24,264 bases of DNA from Eubacterium sp. (GCA_024696725.1 JAILGO010000014.1:1-24264), one strand, 5' to 3'. Numbered from the stretch's first letter, positions 9,801-16,592 are shown. The notes: generated by a model from the sequence alone, not told the origin. Numbers and translations: made by a program.

Positions 9801-11006
9801 AAGCCACGCAACCGAGCTGTTCTTATCGTCAGCGCCGAACTTAACGTTTGCTTTAATATCGGCGTCGCCGATTTCAAGATTAAAGAGAGCGTTAACCTTT
9901 TCGTTAACCATAGCGATAACGGTCTTAACTGTAGGCGAAATAGCCTGATAAGCCTGATAAGCAGCCTTAATTTCAGCGAAGTCAACGTCCCCGTCGGCTT
10001 TGAGCTTAAGACCGGTATCAATTATAAGAGCAAGAGTGTCGCCTGCAGCGCCTTCATATTCGCCCTTGTTATTACCGAGAGCGTTAAAGTATTGAACGTA
10101 GAAGGCTTTGGCGTTTCCGTTAATATCGCCGAAATAAGCCTTATAATCGTCATAGAAATTCGAAGGACCGTTAGTAGCGTCAAGCCATGCTTTGTTCTTG
10201 ATATATTTTCCGGTAAGTATAGCAATGTTCTTATCGGTAATCGGGTTCGCAATACGGTTGAAATAAAGGTCCGCAATTCTGTCGCCCTGTCTTGCGCCGA
10301 AATAGAAATTAAGGTCATCCTTGAATTCGGAGTAGTCGGTGTTGTATTTAAGCGCATTCGTAGCATTACCCGCAGCCCACGCGTTGGTAGGACCGTTCGT
10401 TGAATTCATAATCATAAAGTCAGCGAACAGAAGCTGGCTCGGGCTGTAATTCTTATACTTTGCCCAGAATGCGTCATACGCTGCTGCCGCAGCGGTGTTC
10501 GTTCTGAAATAAAGGTTGTTAAGGTTATTGTCCGTAATCATTCTCGGCTTTTTCGACGTAACAGCCGAATCGGCGCACTGCGCGTTAACTGCGTTCAGGT
10601 CTTTAAGAACCTCGATATAATCTTCGGGAACCTTAACCTGCGCTCTGTAATTAGCGGTCATATCCGCGTTGCCCTGAACCAAGAGCTTAAACTTGTTAAG
10701 TCTTTTCGTGGCGTTAGACGACGAATCGGTTGCTAAAACGAGCTTGTTCGACACGATATGAAGCGCATAAGCATAATAAACGGGATTCATTTCAAGCACT
10801 TCATTGTCACTCAGCGCATTGATAGCGTCAAGAAAAGCCTGGTCTTTAGCACCCAGCGTGTTAAAGCCAAAATTTTCAAGTGCCGCTTTACCTGCGTCGT
10901 TTGCAGCGGTAACCGCGGCGTCGTCCGCAAAAGCAAAGAACGACAGTGAGCATGATGTTATAAGCATAACGGCTGCTAATAACATACTGATTAGTTTTTT
11001 AGTCAT
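6846..11006 (-). CDS. Giant secreted protein: helical repeats, shared helical module, Ig and FnIII tail
   Basis: About 1,386 residues. ATG 11006 is chosen because AGGAG (11015-11019) lies 8 bases upstream; the in-frame GTG at 11015 is inside that site. Residues 1-28 are a signal peptide with likely cleavage after AFA. A lipobox-like I-T-S-C occurs inside, but a hydrophobic stretch continues beyond it, so signal peptidase I is favoured. Residues 494-654 hold three tandem 50-58-residue helical repeats (FxxYVxxVxLxNVT, later KYxAL) resembling FIVAR-like surface repeats. Residues about 870-1180 match the module repeated in the protein at 3-5492 (DFGFADGDRDG and LLAALRPITAL, KLLEALGV, LIPRLGDL, MPDWDTL). 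Residues about 1218-1290 form an Ig-like domain opening with Y-N-G-K-I-Q-K-P, followed to the end by one FnIII domain rich in Lys. The same tail order occurs in the GH25 protein at 17668-19506. Extracellular structural or adhesive role inferred; function unknown. Lys AAG is strongly preferred. Confidence 0.88.
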   Translation of the reverse strand: MTKKLISMLLAAVMLITSCSLSFFAFADDAAVTAANDAGKAALENFGFNTLGAKDQAFLDAINALSDNEVLEMNPVYYAYALHIVSNKLVLATDSSSNATKRLNKFKLLVQGNADMTANYRAQVKVPEDYIEVLKDLNAVNAQCADSAVTSKKPRMITDNNLNNLYFRTNTAAAAAYDAFWAKYKNYSPSQLLFADFMIMNSTNGPTNAWAAGNATNALKYNTDYSEFKDDLNFYFGARQGDRIADLYFNRIANPITDKNIAILTGKYIKNKAWLDATNGPSNFYDDYKAYFGDINGNAKAFYVQYFNALGNNKGEYEGAAGDTLALIIDTGLKLKADGDVDFAEIKAAYQAYQAISPTVKTVIAMVNEKVNALFNLEIGDADIKANVKFGADDKNSSVAWLAANPGKVAGSYATTGGIKLKALIDAVNDAYAEYLPLDEYEALLNTKLAQADITDADADEVWTAYNNLKGDFRSAVRASADLWGKTTTVMTAPFIYYVNAVNLNNVTAANVTESTERLNGLEAEFKTLVTTSDDFKAVYGKYQQIQIADFRSYVEGVELDNVSDENRTVATQKYNALADEFKEVVKADSTLYDKYLAILSSDFKDYVAGVDLNNVTDAIRTEAQGKYEALPDDTKKDIYENDAATWEKYCKIQVPAVDTNQHSEEAAKKADKVTLPSDSEAIKDLGIAKSIDNVEDFVVDDVLPLLTDKIKIKDKDDAVNGALEQYLTNATVGKVYSIYATFSHNVTPLPELENPDGSISPLVLANPNKIEAEAIAIYNDVDSDADAKAEARAKLNVKVHHVFKMLVPQARIAQVLYEEKYAAAQAKIAGASVPLDGEGNPEPVEIAQDEKGRAIYDDANVYDGIAALEFKSGDFGFADGDRDGVTDALLAALRPITALCNPGGPLGVEFFNHIDKKTGKFTFGIYECCVKLLEALGVTGLPTNDEYQQNYDSAFAIAIAAASAAGMTYEEMNLKATAIAGDEYLRPVIEGVFRLADSELKTIPDVLALIPRLGDLINSDVPSVVYDSLYRDLGMLQGLIENIDYQGAKVPVSVIVNKYVLPDALVYLINEKLLGDTGIELMMPDWDTLNKYTTFKVNKSAQKDKDYVAVRYINGDSMVSELLYYAYDNLIADDDNAEALKNTLGGLPLVGENIKPLVDNAKKAGKLATYAAILDYFYETEEEKSYDATADAGKSIGDAIKGINDTLNMAPIDCTNAVVKISRKRYNYNGKIQKPSVKVTLNGETLTKGIAYKVVYSKPKSKAIGTYKVTVKFIGSYEGADKTLKYTIGPKNAKKMTLTAKKGAVKVKWQKSASKACKGYQIKYSTNKSFKNAKTVTVKGRAKTAKTIKGLKSGKKYYVKIRAYAVKNGKKIYSTFSGKKSVAVK
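9045..9525 (-). repeat. Three tandem 50-58-residue helical repeats within giant protein 2
   Basis: The units start with FIYYVNAVNLNNVT, FRSYVEGVELDNVS and FKDYVAGVDLNNVT, and two of them continue with a KYxAL block (KYNALADEFK, KYEALPDDTK). They encode residues about 494-654. The pattern resembles helical-bundle surface repeats of the FIVAR type in Firmicutes; this assignment is by motif resemblance only. Confidence 0.7.
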
Positions 11007-11049
11007 AAAAAACACTCCTTTACGATGATGACTGATTAAGTCTCACTTT

Positions 11050-11078
11050 ATTATAATAATAATAATAGCGATTGTCAA
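11050..11078 (-). promoter_or_regulatory. Consensus sigma-A promoter of giant gene 2
   Basis: Reading the minus strand, a perfect TTGACA (11078-11073) is followed after exactly 17 bases by a perfect TATAAT (11055-11050). The predicted start near 11043 gives a leader of about 37 bases containing AGGAG. A fully consensus promoter agrees with the strong codon bias in suggesting high expression. The A/T-rich remainder, 11079-11170, shows nothing further. Confidence 0.9.
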
Positions 11079-11170
11079 TACATTTTATGAATTTTTTATG
11101 AACATTTTTAGGACATTTTTTGAACAACCGCAATATTATGGTATCAAATTACAATTTTGTTATAATTAAT

Positions 11171-11200
11171 TAAAAAACAGACCGCATGTCTGCGGTCTGT
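11171..11200 (-). terminator. Rho-independent terminator of the metal-efflux operon
   Basis: ACAGACCGCA (11177-11186) pairs perfectly with TGCGGTCTGT (11191-11200) over a 4-base loop. On the minus strand it is followed by six T (11177-11172) and more A/T-rich sequence. It starts 13 bases past the stop of the P-type ATPase gene. Confidence 0.93.
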
Positions 11201-11213
11201 CTTATTATTCATT

Positions 11214-13088
11214 TTAACGTTTCAGAGCGCGGATTGCGTTAAGAACCGCGATTACCATAACGCCGACGTCGGCGAAGATTGCGAGCCACATATTCGCTAT
11301 ACCGAGCGCGCCGAGAACGAGACAGAGAAGCTTAACTCCGATAGCAAAATAAATGTTTTCGTAAACGATACGCATACAGCGCTTCGACAGTCTTACAGCC
11401 TTAGCGAGCTTAAGCGGATTATCGTCCATAAGGACTATATCCGCAGCCTCTACGGCGGCGTCAGAGCCGAGCGCTCCCATAGCTATACCTATATCCGCAC
11501 GCGCGAGAACGGGCGCGTCGTTTATTCCGTCGCCGCAGAAGGTCAGAACCTCGTTATCAGCCTTTTCAGAGAGCATTTTTTCTACAATTTCCACCTTATC
11601 GGCGGGGAGAAGTCCGCTGTAAACCCCGTCCGCGCAGACGGCTTCACCGACCGTCCTTGCGGCTGAATCCGAATCTCCCGTAAGGATAATATTTTTCTTT
11701 ACTCCCGCGTTTTTAAGAGCCGCGAGCGCCTCCTTCGAGTTTTTCTTAATTCTGTCGGAAATTAAGATATATCCTCTGTATTCTCCGTTTTCGGCAACGT
11801 ATACGACAGTACCCGCCTTATCGGTTTCTTTAAAGTCAACGCCGAGCGAATTCATAAGCCGTCCGTTTCCCGCGGCGAGCACGCTCTCCCCCGCTCTTAC
11901 GGTTACGCCGCAGCCGCTGATTTCGTTAACGTCGGTTATCACGCTTCGGTCGGTTTCGCCGCCGTAAGCGTTTTTAATACTGAGGCTTACGGGGTGGTTC
12001 GAATATGCCTCGGCGCAGGCGGCGAGACGGAGCAGCTCTTCTTTTTCACAGCCGGAGGGCGAAACCTCGGTTACCTCAAAAACTCCGCATGTGAGCGTTC
12101 CCGTCTTATCGAACACGGCGTATTTTGTTTTAGAAAGAAGCTCAAGATAGCTTGCGCCCTTGACGAGAATTCCGTCGCGGCTCACGCCGCCGATTCCCGC
12201 AAAAAACGTCAGCGGAACGGAGATTACGAGCGCGCACGGACAGCTTATAACGAGAAAGGTCAGCGCTCTGTAAACCCAGGTATGCCACTCTATCGCGCCT
12301 CCCGTAAGCTTAAGAACTACGGGCGGGGCGAGCGCAAGAGCGAGCGCAAAGGCGCAGACGGCGGGAGTATAATATCTCGCGAATTTTGAGATAAATCTTT
12401 CGGTTTTCGCCTTCTTCGCCGTTGAGTTTTCGACCAAATCAAGTATTTTCGAAACTGTCGACTCGCCGAAAGGCTTTGTGGTTTTCACGGTCAGTACGCC
12501 GTTTTTATTAATACATCCGCTTATTACCTCGTCGCCGACGGTTACCTCGCGCGGTACGCTTTCGCCCGTGAGAGCGCTCGTATCAAGAGCGGCTGAGCCC
12601 TCGGTAACGACGCCGTCGAGGGGGATTTTTTCGCCCGCGGAGACGAGGATAAGGCTTCCCGTTTCAACCTCGTCGGGCGATACCTCGCGCGCTTCTCCGT
12701 TTTCAAGAAGCACCGCCGTATCGGGACGGATATCCATTAAGTCGGCTATGCTTCGCCTGCTTCTTCCGACGGCGTAGCTCTGAAACAGCTCGCCGACCTG
12801 ATAAAAGAGCATAACGAAAACCGCCTCGGCGTAGCTTTCTCCTTTAACGAAGCCGAGAACGAAGGCGCCGAGGCTTGCGAGCGCCATAAGAAAATTCTCG
12901 TCGAACACCCGGCGGTTAAGCACTCCGCGCAACGCCTTACGCAAAACGTCATAGCCTATTATCAGATAAGGCACGGCGAAGGCGATAAGACGGAGATAGC
13001 CATTTTCAATTTTAATAATACAGAATACCGCAAGCAGCACGGCTGACGCGATAATTCTTACAAGCATTTTCTTTTGTTTTCTTGTCAT
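11214..13088 (-). CDS. cadA: P1B-2-type heavy-metal (Zn/Cd/Pb) efflux ATPase
   Basis: A 624-residue membrane pump that uses ATP to export divalent soft-metal ions. Visible landmarks are paired N-terminal membrane helices (9-48), TGES of the actuator domain (174-177), the transport motif CPC (283-285), the phosphorylation motif DKTGT with Asp327, the HP dipeptide of P1B pumps (365-366) and hinge motif GDGINDAP (519-526). Lys586 in the penultimate helix and Asp607 in the last helix match the residues that define the Zn/Cd/Pb subclass in ZntA. The usual N-terminal metal-binding domain is missing from this chain and is encoded by the gene just upstream, whose stop is 5 bases before this ATG. No clear Shine-Dalgarno precedes it, so translation is probably coupled. 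Which metal is physiological cannot be read from the sequence. Confidence 0.95.
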   Translation of the reverse strand: MTRKQKKMLVRIIASAVLLAVFCIIKIENGYLRLIAFAVPYLIIGYDVLRKALRGVLNRRVFDENFLMALASLGAFVLGFVKGESYAEAVFVMLFYQVGELFQSYAVGRSRRSIADLMDIRPDTAVLLENGEAREVSPDEVETGSLILVSAGEKIPLDGVVTEGSAALDTSALTGESVPREVTVGDEVISGCINKNGVLTVKTTKPFGESTVSKILDLVENSTAKKAKTERFISKFARYYTPAVCAFALALALAPPVVLKLTGGAIEWHTWVYRALTFLVISCPCALVISVPLTFFAGIGGVSRDGILVKGASYLELLSKTKYAVFDKTGTLTCGVFEVTEVSPSGCEKEELLRLAACAEAYSNHPVSLSIKNAYGGETDRSVITDVNEISGCGVTVRAGESVLAAGNGRLMNSLGVDFKETDKAGTVVYVAENGEYRGYILISDRIKKNSKEALAALKNAGVKKNIILTGDSDSAARTVGEAVCADGVYSGLLPADKVEIVEKMLSEKADNEVLTFCGDGINDAPVLARADIGIAMGALGSDAAVEAADIVLMDDNPLKLAKAVRLSKRCMRIVYENIYFAIGVKLLCLVLGALGIANMWLAIFADVGVMVIAVLNAIRALKR

Positions 13089-13093
13089 GTGTT

Positions 13094-13312
13094 TCAGATA
13101 TATACCTCTGCGTCGTCGTCTACCCTGCGGCAGACCTTTCTTACCTCTTTCATTACCTTAGCCTCGTCGGCGCCGTCCTCAAATTCAACGCTCATTTTAA
13201 GAGCCATAAAATTAACGCTTGCGTCGGCAACGCCCTTAACCTTAGAGGCGGCGACCTCCATTTTATTAGCGCAGTTTGCGCAGTCGATTTCTATTTTATA
13301 GGTCTTTTTCAT
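13094..13312 (-). CDS. Stand-alone HMA heavy-metal-binding protein
   Basis: A 72-residue ferredoxin-like HMA domain, full length for a free metallochaperone of the CopZ type. The metal ligands are Cys11 and Cys14 in D-C-A-N-C-A-N-K-M. A conserved Gly in the following SKVKGV segment and an acidic C-terminal half (EFEDGADE) are visible. An acidic residue directly before the CxxC is common in Zn/Cd-type HMA domains, which fits the P1B-2 pump encoded 5 bases downstream. The pair looks like a split ZntA/CadA, with the regulatory domain as a separate subunit that could deliver or sense metal. ATG 13312 is preceded by a weak GGGG ribosome site. It is first in its operon, behind a strong promoter and palindromic operator. 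Confidence 0.93.
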   Translation of the reverse strand: MKKTYKIEIDCANCANKMEVAASKVKGVADASVNFMALKMSVEFEDGADEAKVMKEVRKVCRRVDDDAEVYI

Positions 13313-13337
13313 ATCGTAAACCCCGTTTCAACAATTA

Positions 13338-13363
13338 AATATATGAATAATTGTTCATATATT
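13338..13363. promoter_or_regulatory. ArsR/SmtB-like palindromic operator
   Basis: Halves ATATATGAATAA (13339-13350) and TTGTTCATATAT (13351-13362) form an inverted repeat matching at 11 of 12 positions, plus one more flanking A/T pair. The TGAA/TTCA cores in an A/T-rich palindrome resemble the operators of SmtB/CzrA/CadC-type metal sensors. It covers roughly positions +1 to +26 of the predicted transcript, where a bound repressor would block the HMA-ATPase promoter and release it when metal is bound. No ArsR-family gene is in the window. Confidence 0.8.
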
Positions 13364-13370
13364 CAATTAC

Positions 13371-13398
13371 ATTATATCACGGAATCGGCGTTTGTCAA
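13371..13398 (-). promoter_or_regulatory. Consensus promoter of the metal-efflux operon
   Basis: Reading the minus strand, TTGACA (13398-13393), a 16-base spacer, then TATAAT (13376-13371). The predicted start near 13364 falls at the edge of the palindrome at 13338-13363, leaving a leader of about 52 bases before the ATG at 13312. Confidence 0.88.
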
Positions 13399-13417
13399 TA
13401 TATAATTCGTAAAAGGC

Positions 13418-13445
13418 AAAAAAAGAGGAGGTCTCAGGGACCTCC
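13418..13445 (-). terminator. Rho-independent terminator after ttcA
   Basis: GGAGGTC (13427-13433) and GACCTCC (13439-13445) form a 7-bp stem over a 5-base loop. On the minus strand the stem is followed by TC and a run of seven T. It lies 6 bases past the ttcA stop and just before the -35 of the next operon. Confidence 0.9.
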
Positions 13446-13450
13446 GCGTT

Positions 13451-14287
13451 TTAAAATTTTTCTAAAAACGAATGCGCATCGCCGTCGGTTTTATAGCCCG
13501 GGAAGGTATCAAGACAGACGGAGTGAATACTTTTAAAAATATTGTGCTCGACGTCGGGGTTTTTCTTTTTAAGCTCGGCTATCAGCGCCTTGACCTCGCG
13601 GCGCTTGCTCTCGCCTATTCCGTCGTCCGAGGTTGAGTATTCGTTTACGAAGCGGCAGGCGCACTGAATAAACTCAAGCCCGTTATACCTTACCCACGCG
13701 AGAATTGCGCTTTCATTTATACAGTACATCGGGCGGATAAGCTCCATCCCTTCAAAATTCGTCGAGTGAAGCTTTGGAAGCATCGCCTGAAGCTGCGAGC
13801 CGTAGAGCATCCCTAAAAGCGTGGTTTCAATCACGTCGGAAAAATGGTGACCGAGCGCGATTTTATTACAACCGAGCTCCTTCGCCTTAGCGTAAAGATG
13901 GCCCCTTCTCATTCTCGCGCAGAGGTAGCACGGCTTACCGCCGACGCTTTCCGTCACGGCGAAAATATCGCTTTCAAAAACCGTTAGCGGAACGTTGAGA
14001 AGCCTTGCGTTTTCCTCAATTCTTCTTCGGTTTTCCTCATTATAGCCCGGGTCCATACAGATAAAGACGAGCTCAAAGTCCGTTTCACTTACGCGCTTTA
14101 GTTGCTGAAGCAGCTTCGCCATAAGCATACTGTCCTTACCGCCCGAAATACAGACGGCTATCTTATCCCCGTCGTTTACAAGCTGATAGTTTTTAACGCC
14201 CTCGATAAAGGGATTCCATATTTCTTTTCTGTATTTTTTAATTATTGAACGCTCAACGAGCTGGTATTTTTCAAGCTGTCTCGCCAT
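13451..14287 (-). CDS. ttcA: TtcA-family tRNA 2-thiocytidine synthetase
   Basis: A 278-residue cytoplasmic PP-loop ATPase of the TtcA/TtuA family, which adenylates a tRNA base and replaces oxygen with sulfur; TtcA acts on cytidine 32. The PP-loop SGGKDS is at 48-53. The CxxC at 120-123 is followed by the family signature RRGHLY and then KIALGHH. A further Cys pair, C209 and C211, stands where the third Fe-S cluster ligand of TtcA (C222 in E. coli) is expected. It has a basic N-terminal extension (ERSIIKKYRKEIW) ahead of the PP-loop. The ATG is 2 bases after the stop of the lipoprotein gene and has no Shine-Dalgarno of its own, so it is probably translated by coupling. The exact target base is inferred from the family; TtuA-like chemistry is the main alternative. 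Confidence 0.88.
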   Translation of the reverse strand: MARQLEKYQLVERSIIKKYRKEIWNPFIEGVKNYQLVNDGDKIAVCISGGKDSMLMAKLLQQLKRVSETDFELVFICMDPGYNEENRRRIEENARLLNVPLTVFESDIFAVTESVGGKPCYLCARMRRGHLYAKAKELGCNKIALGHHFSDVIETTLLGMLYGSQLQAMLPKLHSTNFEGMELIRPMYCINESAILAWVRYNGLEFIQCACRFVNEYSTSDDGIGESKRREVKALIAELKKKNPDVEHNIFKSIHSVCLDTFPGYKTDGDAHSFLEKF

Positions 14288-14289
14288 AA

Positions 14290-14847
14290 TTATTCGTTAA
14301 AATGATTAAATACTGTATCAAGGCTTACGCTCTTTTCGTTTACGAGCTCGTCCTTACCGAAAAAGATTTTTCCGTCCTTAAAGGTGAACTCAAAGCTCTC
14401 GTTTTCGTTAATCGGGTCCTCAAGCCCGATAACCGTTTCACCGTCGGAAATTTTAGCCTCGTAGTCCTCGCTCGTAGAGAAATACTCAGCGTCGAGCCCG
14501 TCGGTATTATCGCTGTCAAAATACGAGATTTCAACTCTGTCCCTGCCCGTAAACTCAAAGGCGTAGGCGGTTCTTTCGTCCTCGTCGTAGAGATACCACA
14601 CGCCATTCTCTATAGCGGCGTATTCTTCGTCGCTGACCGTCGGAGCTTCGGTTACCGTCTCGGTAACGGTCTCGGTTTCGGTTTCCGATACAGCCTCGGT
14701 AACGGTCTTTTCCGTCACGGTTACAGCCTCGGTAACAGCTTCCCCCGTCGTGCCGTTTTCGGGCTCCGCGGGCTTTTTCGCGGCGCACGCCGATACGGCG
14801 AGCGCAGTTATAACAAGCGTAAGAATAACGACCGTATATTTTTTCAT
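14290..14847 (-). CDS. Small predicted lipoprotein with Thr/Glu/Val-rich linker
   Basis: A 185-residue exported protein. The signal peptide ends in the lipobox V-S-A-C, making Cys21 the lipidated residue on the outer face of the membrane. Residues about 22-70 are a low-complexity linker of TEAV/TET/TVTE units. The C-terminal part, about 75-185, begins with an AAIENGVWYLYDE strand and looks like a small acidic beta-rich domain, as in lipocalin-like lipoproteins; I do not recognise a family. ATG 14847 is chosen because GAGGTG (14854-14859) lies 6 bases upstream, and the in-frame GTG at 14856 is within that site. It is cotranscribed with, and 2 bases ahead of, the tRNA thiolase gene, with no obvious functional link. 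Confidence 0.85.
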   Translation of the reverse strand: MKKYTVVILTLVITALAVSACAAKKPAEPENGTTGEAVTEAVTVTEKTVTEAVSETETETVTETVTEAPTVSDEEYAAIENGVWYLYDEDERTAYAFEFTGRDRVEISYFDSDNTDGLDAEYFSTSEDYEAKISDGETVIGLEDPINENESFEFTFKDGKIFFGKDELVNEKSVSLDTVFNHFNE

Positions 14848-14865
14848 TATAATCACCTCGCGCTT

Positions 14866-14894
14866 ATTTTATCACAAAGAATTGACAATATCAA
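14866..14894 (-). promoter_or_regulatory. Promoter of the lipoprotein-ttcA operon
   Basis: Reading the minus strand, TTGATA (14894-14889), a 17-base spacer, then TAAAAT (14871-14866). The start lies about 12 bases before the ribosome-binding site. Its -35 region touches that of the divergent promoter at 14882-14909. Confidence 0.78.
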
Positions 14895-14909
14895 CATTTG
14901 AATTATAAT
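14882..14909 (+). promoter_or_regulatory. Promoter of the phosphoesterase gene
   Basis: Perfect TTGACA (14882-14887), 16-base spacer, perfect TATAAT (14904-14909). The ribosome-binding site GAGAGGTGA follows and ATG is at 14943. The -35 hexamers of the two divergent promoters lie within 14882-14894 and form an inverted TTGA-N5-TCAA, so polymerase cannot easily occupy both at once. Confidence 0.88.
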
Positions 14910-14942
14910 AAAAGCATAAACATTTCCGAGAGGTGAAACCGG

Positions 14943-15728
14943 ATGAAAATTATGCTTATTGCCGACGTTCACAACAACCCCGAGGTCGAAAAAGAAAAGC
15001 ACGACCCGTCGATTGAAAAGCTTAAAAAGATAATAGACACCGTCCCTGCCGACCTTATAGTTTTTTTAGGCGACACGGTGTACGGTCCCGCGGTTAAAAA
15101 GGATTTCGCGCTTTACCGAAAATTCAGCCGCGAGGTTTACGACTGCACGAAAAGCGTACCGTTTGCAACGGTTTTCGGCAACCACGACGACGAGGATTCA
15201 ATTAGCAAAGACGAAATTTTAAGCATTATAGCGGAATATCCTAACGCTCTTACGAACGGAAGAAACTACGTTTTAAAAATAGACGGCGAGACGCTTTTAT
15301 TTATCGACAGCGGCTCGTATTACGAGGGCGAGGGCAGCTGTTACGACACAGTAAAGCCCGGGATTATAGAGTGGGCAAAGGGCGAAATCAGCGGCACGAA
15401 GGCGATACTTTTTCAGCACATTATCGTTCCCGATATTTTATCGCTGGTTACCGGCGAGGCGTTTAACGACGGCGTTGAATACACGGGAGAAATAAAAGAA
15501 TCCCCCTGCCCGCCCGATATAAACACGGGAGAGCTGAGGGAGCTTTCGCCTTATCTTAAAGCCGCCGTTTTCGGTCACGACCACGAAAACAGCTTTGAGG
15601 TTGAGCTTATGGGAGTAAAGCTTATTCAATGCGCCGGCGCAGGGCTTCAGTCCTACGAATATCCGCAGCCGCCGAGCGTAAAAATACTTGATACGAAAAC
15701 GCTTGAAACGAGGCGGATACCGATATAA
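14943..15728 (+). CDS. Calcineurin-like metallophosphoesterase (cytoplasmic)
   Basis: A 261-residue enzyme of the calcineurin-like superfamily, which uses a two-metal centre to hydrolyse phosphoester bonds. The five metal-binding motifs are complete: D-x-H at 8-10, GD at 43-44, GNHD at 79-82, an isolated His159 in LFQH, and GHDH at 211-214. There is no signal peptide. The proportions and the GNHDDE stretch suggest the group with Icc-like and purple-acid-phosphatase-like phosphohydrolases; the substrate cannot be assigned. The start is set by GAGAGGTGA about 8 bases upstream and by the promoter at 14882. It converges on a second, distantly related phosphoesterase gene that ends 18 bases away. 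Confidence 0.92.
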   Translation: MKIMLIADVHNNPEVEKEKHDPSIEKLKKIIDTVPADLIVFLGDTVYGPAVKKDFALYRKFSREVYDCTKSVPFATVFGNHDDEDSISKDEILSIIAEYPNALTNGRNYVLKIDGETLLFIDSGSYYEGEGSCYDTVKPGIIEWAKGEISGTKAILFQHIIVPDILSLVTGEAFNDGVEYTGEIKESPCPPDINTGELRELSPYLKAAVFGHDHENSFEVELMGVKLIQCAGAGLQSYEYPQPPSVKILDTKTLETRRIPI

Positions 15729-15746
15729 ACCGGAACCGTCGTACGG

Positions 15747-16589
15747 TTAATACAGCGTTAACTCGCGAGCTATACCCTTATAACCGCCGCCCGTTACGAA
15801 CTGCGGCAGACCGTCGGCGACCTCGCTTTCATAACTGAAATGAAGATGACCCGTAAGAATCGCTTTAATCAGCGGTTCTTTTTTTATGTATTCAATCGTC
15901 CTCAGCGTCGGCTCGTCGGGTCTCTGCTGAACTGCGCGGAACTCGCTGTAACGGAGAAGATTCTCCTCGTCAACGCCCGAAAGATAGGTACACGGCTCGT
16001 CCGGGAGAATTTCAAAATGGTAGTCAAAAAGCGACTGCTCAAAGAGCGGAGCGTGGAAAGCGAGAATAATCGGAAGTCCTTTTTCGACCTCCTTTTTAAG
16101 CCTCAGAAGCTGCCACTCCGCAAAAAGATGATAGCCGTTATCTATCCCGACAATATTAACGCCGCCGACGGTTCTTGAGTTAAAGAACATCGGTACGCCG
16201 AAGCCGCCCATTCTTTCGATTTCCATATAACTGTTCATACGGTAAGCGAGGTCCTCCCACGCTTCGCCGACGTATTGAGAATACTCGTGATTTCCCGCGA
16301 TATAAAAGATTTTTTCGTTCTTAAGAAGCTCGCGCGCGAAGTCGGTATTTGCATACGAAACGAAGTCAGTAAGGTCGCCCGTGTGAACGAGTAAATCGCA
16401 GTTTTCTTCAGCGTAAGCGATATGCTCGCGGAGATAGCTCTCTTTTTCGGGAGCGTTAAAGCGCCCCGCGAGAGCGTGCTTTCTTTCGTTATCGCGTTCG
16501 TCGGCAAACGCAACGTGCGAATCGGTAACGTGAAGCAGCTTCACGGGCTTTTCAAGACCGATATTAAGCCCGGTTTTAATAAGTTTCAT
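15747..16589 (-). CDS. Calcineurin-like metallophosphoesterase
   Basis: A 280-residue member of the same superfamily as its convergent neighbour but of another subgroup. Metal-binding motifs are D-S-H at 23-25, GD at 71-72, GNHE at 99-102, H179 in AFHAPL, and GHLH at 247-250. GNHE in place of GNHD and the long segment between the fourth and fifth motifs distinguish it from 14943-15728. No signal peptide or membrane helix is visible. ATG 16589 is preceded by AAGGAAA about 8 bases upstream, a site inside the last codons of the miniprotein gene 16593-16691, so the two are one transcript and probably translationally linked. Substrate unknown. Confidence 0.92.
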   Translation of the reverse strand: MKLIKTGLNIGLEKPVKLLHVTDSHVAFADERDNERKHALAGRFNAPEKESYLREHIAYAEENCDLLVHTGDLTDFVSYANTDFARELLKNEKIFYIAGNHEYSQYVGEAWEDLAYRMNSYMEIERMGGFGVPMFFNSRTVGGVNIVGIDNGYHLFAEWQLLRLKKEVEKGLPIILAFHAPLFEQSLFDYHFEILPDEPCTYLSGVDEENLLRYSEFRAVQQRPDEPTLRTIEYIKKEPLIKAILTGHLHFSYESEVADGLPQFVTGGGYKGIARELTLY

Positions 16590-16592
16590 AGT

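Noticed and set aside
10915..11006. Giant protein 2 as a lipoprotein, from the I-T-S-C motif in its signal peptide
   Set aside because: The motif lies inside the hydrophobic core, and a further hydrophobic stretch plus a clean A-F-A cleavage site follow, favouring signal peptidase I.
14302..14901. 199-codon open frame on the + strand opposite the lipoprotein gene
   Set aside because: It is antisense to a gene with signal peptide, lipobox, promoter and ribosome site. Its own protein is a biased mirror of the Thr/Glu repeat, with no ribosome site and an end inside the divergent promoter region.
15734..15748. AACCGT/ACGGTT hairpin between the convergent phosphoesterase genes as a terminator
   Set aside because: The stem is only 6 bp, lacks a T tract on either strand and overlaps the stop codon at 15747-15749. 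It might still act weakly, but I do not annotate it.
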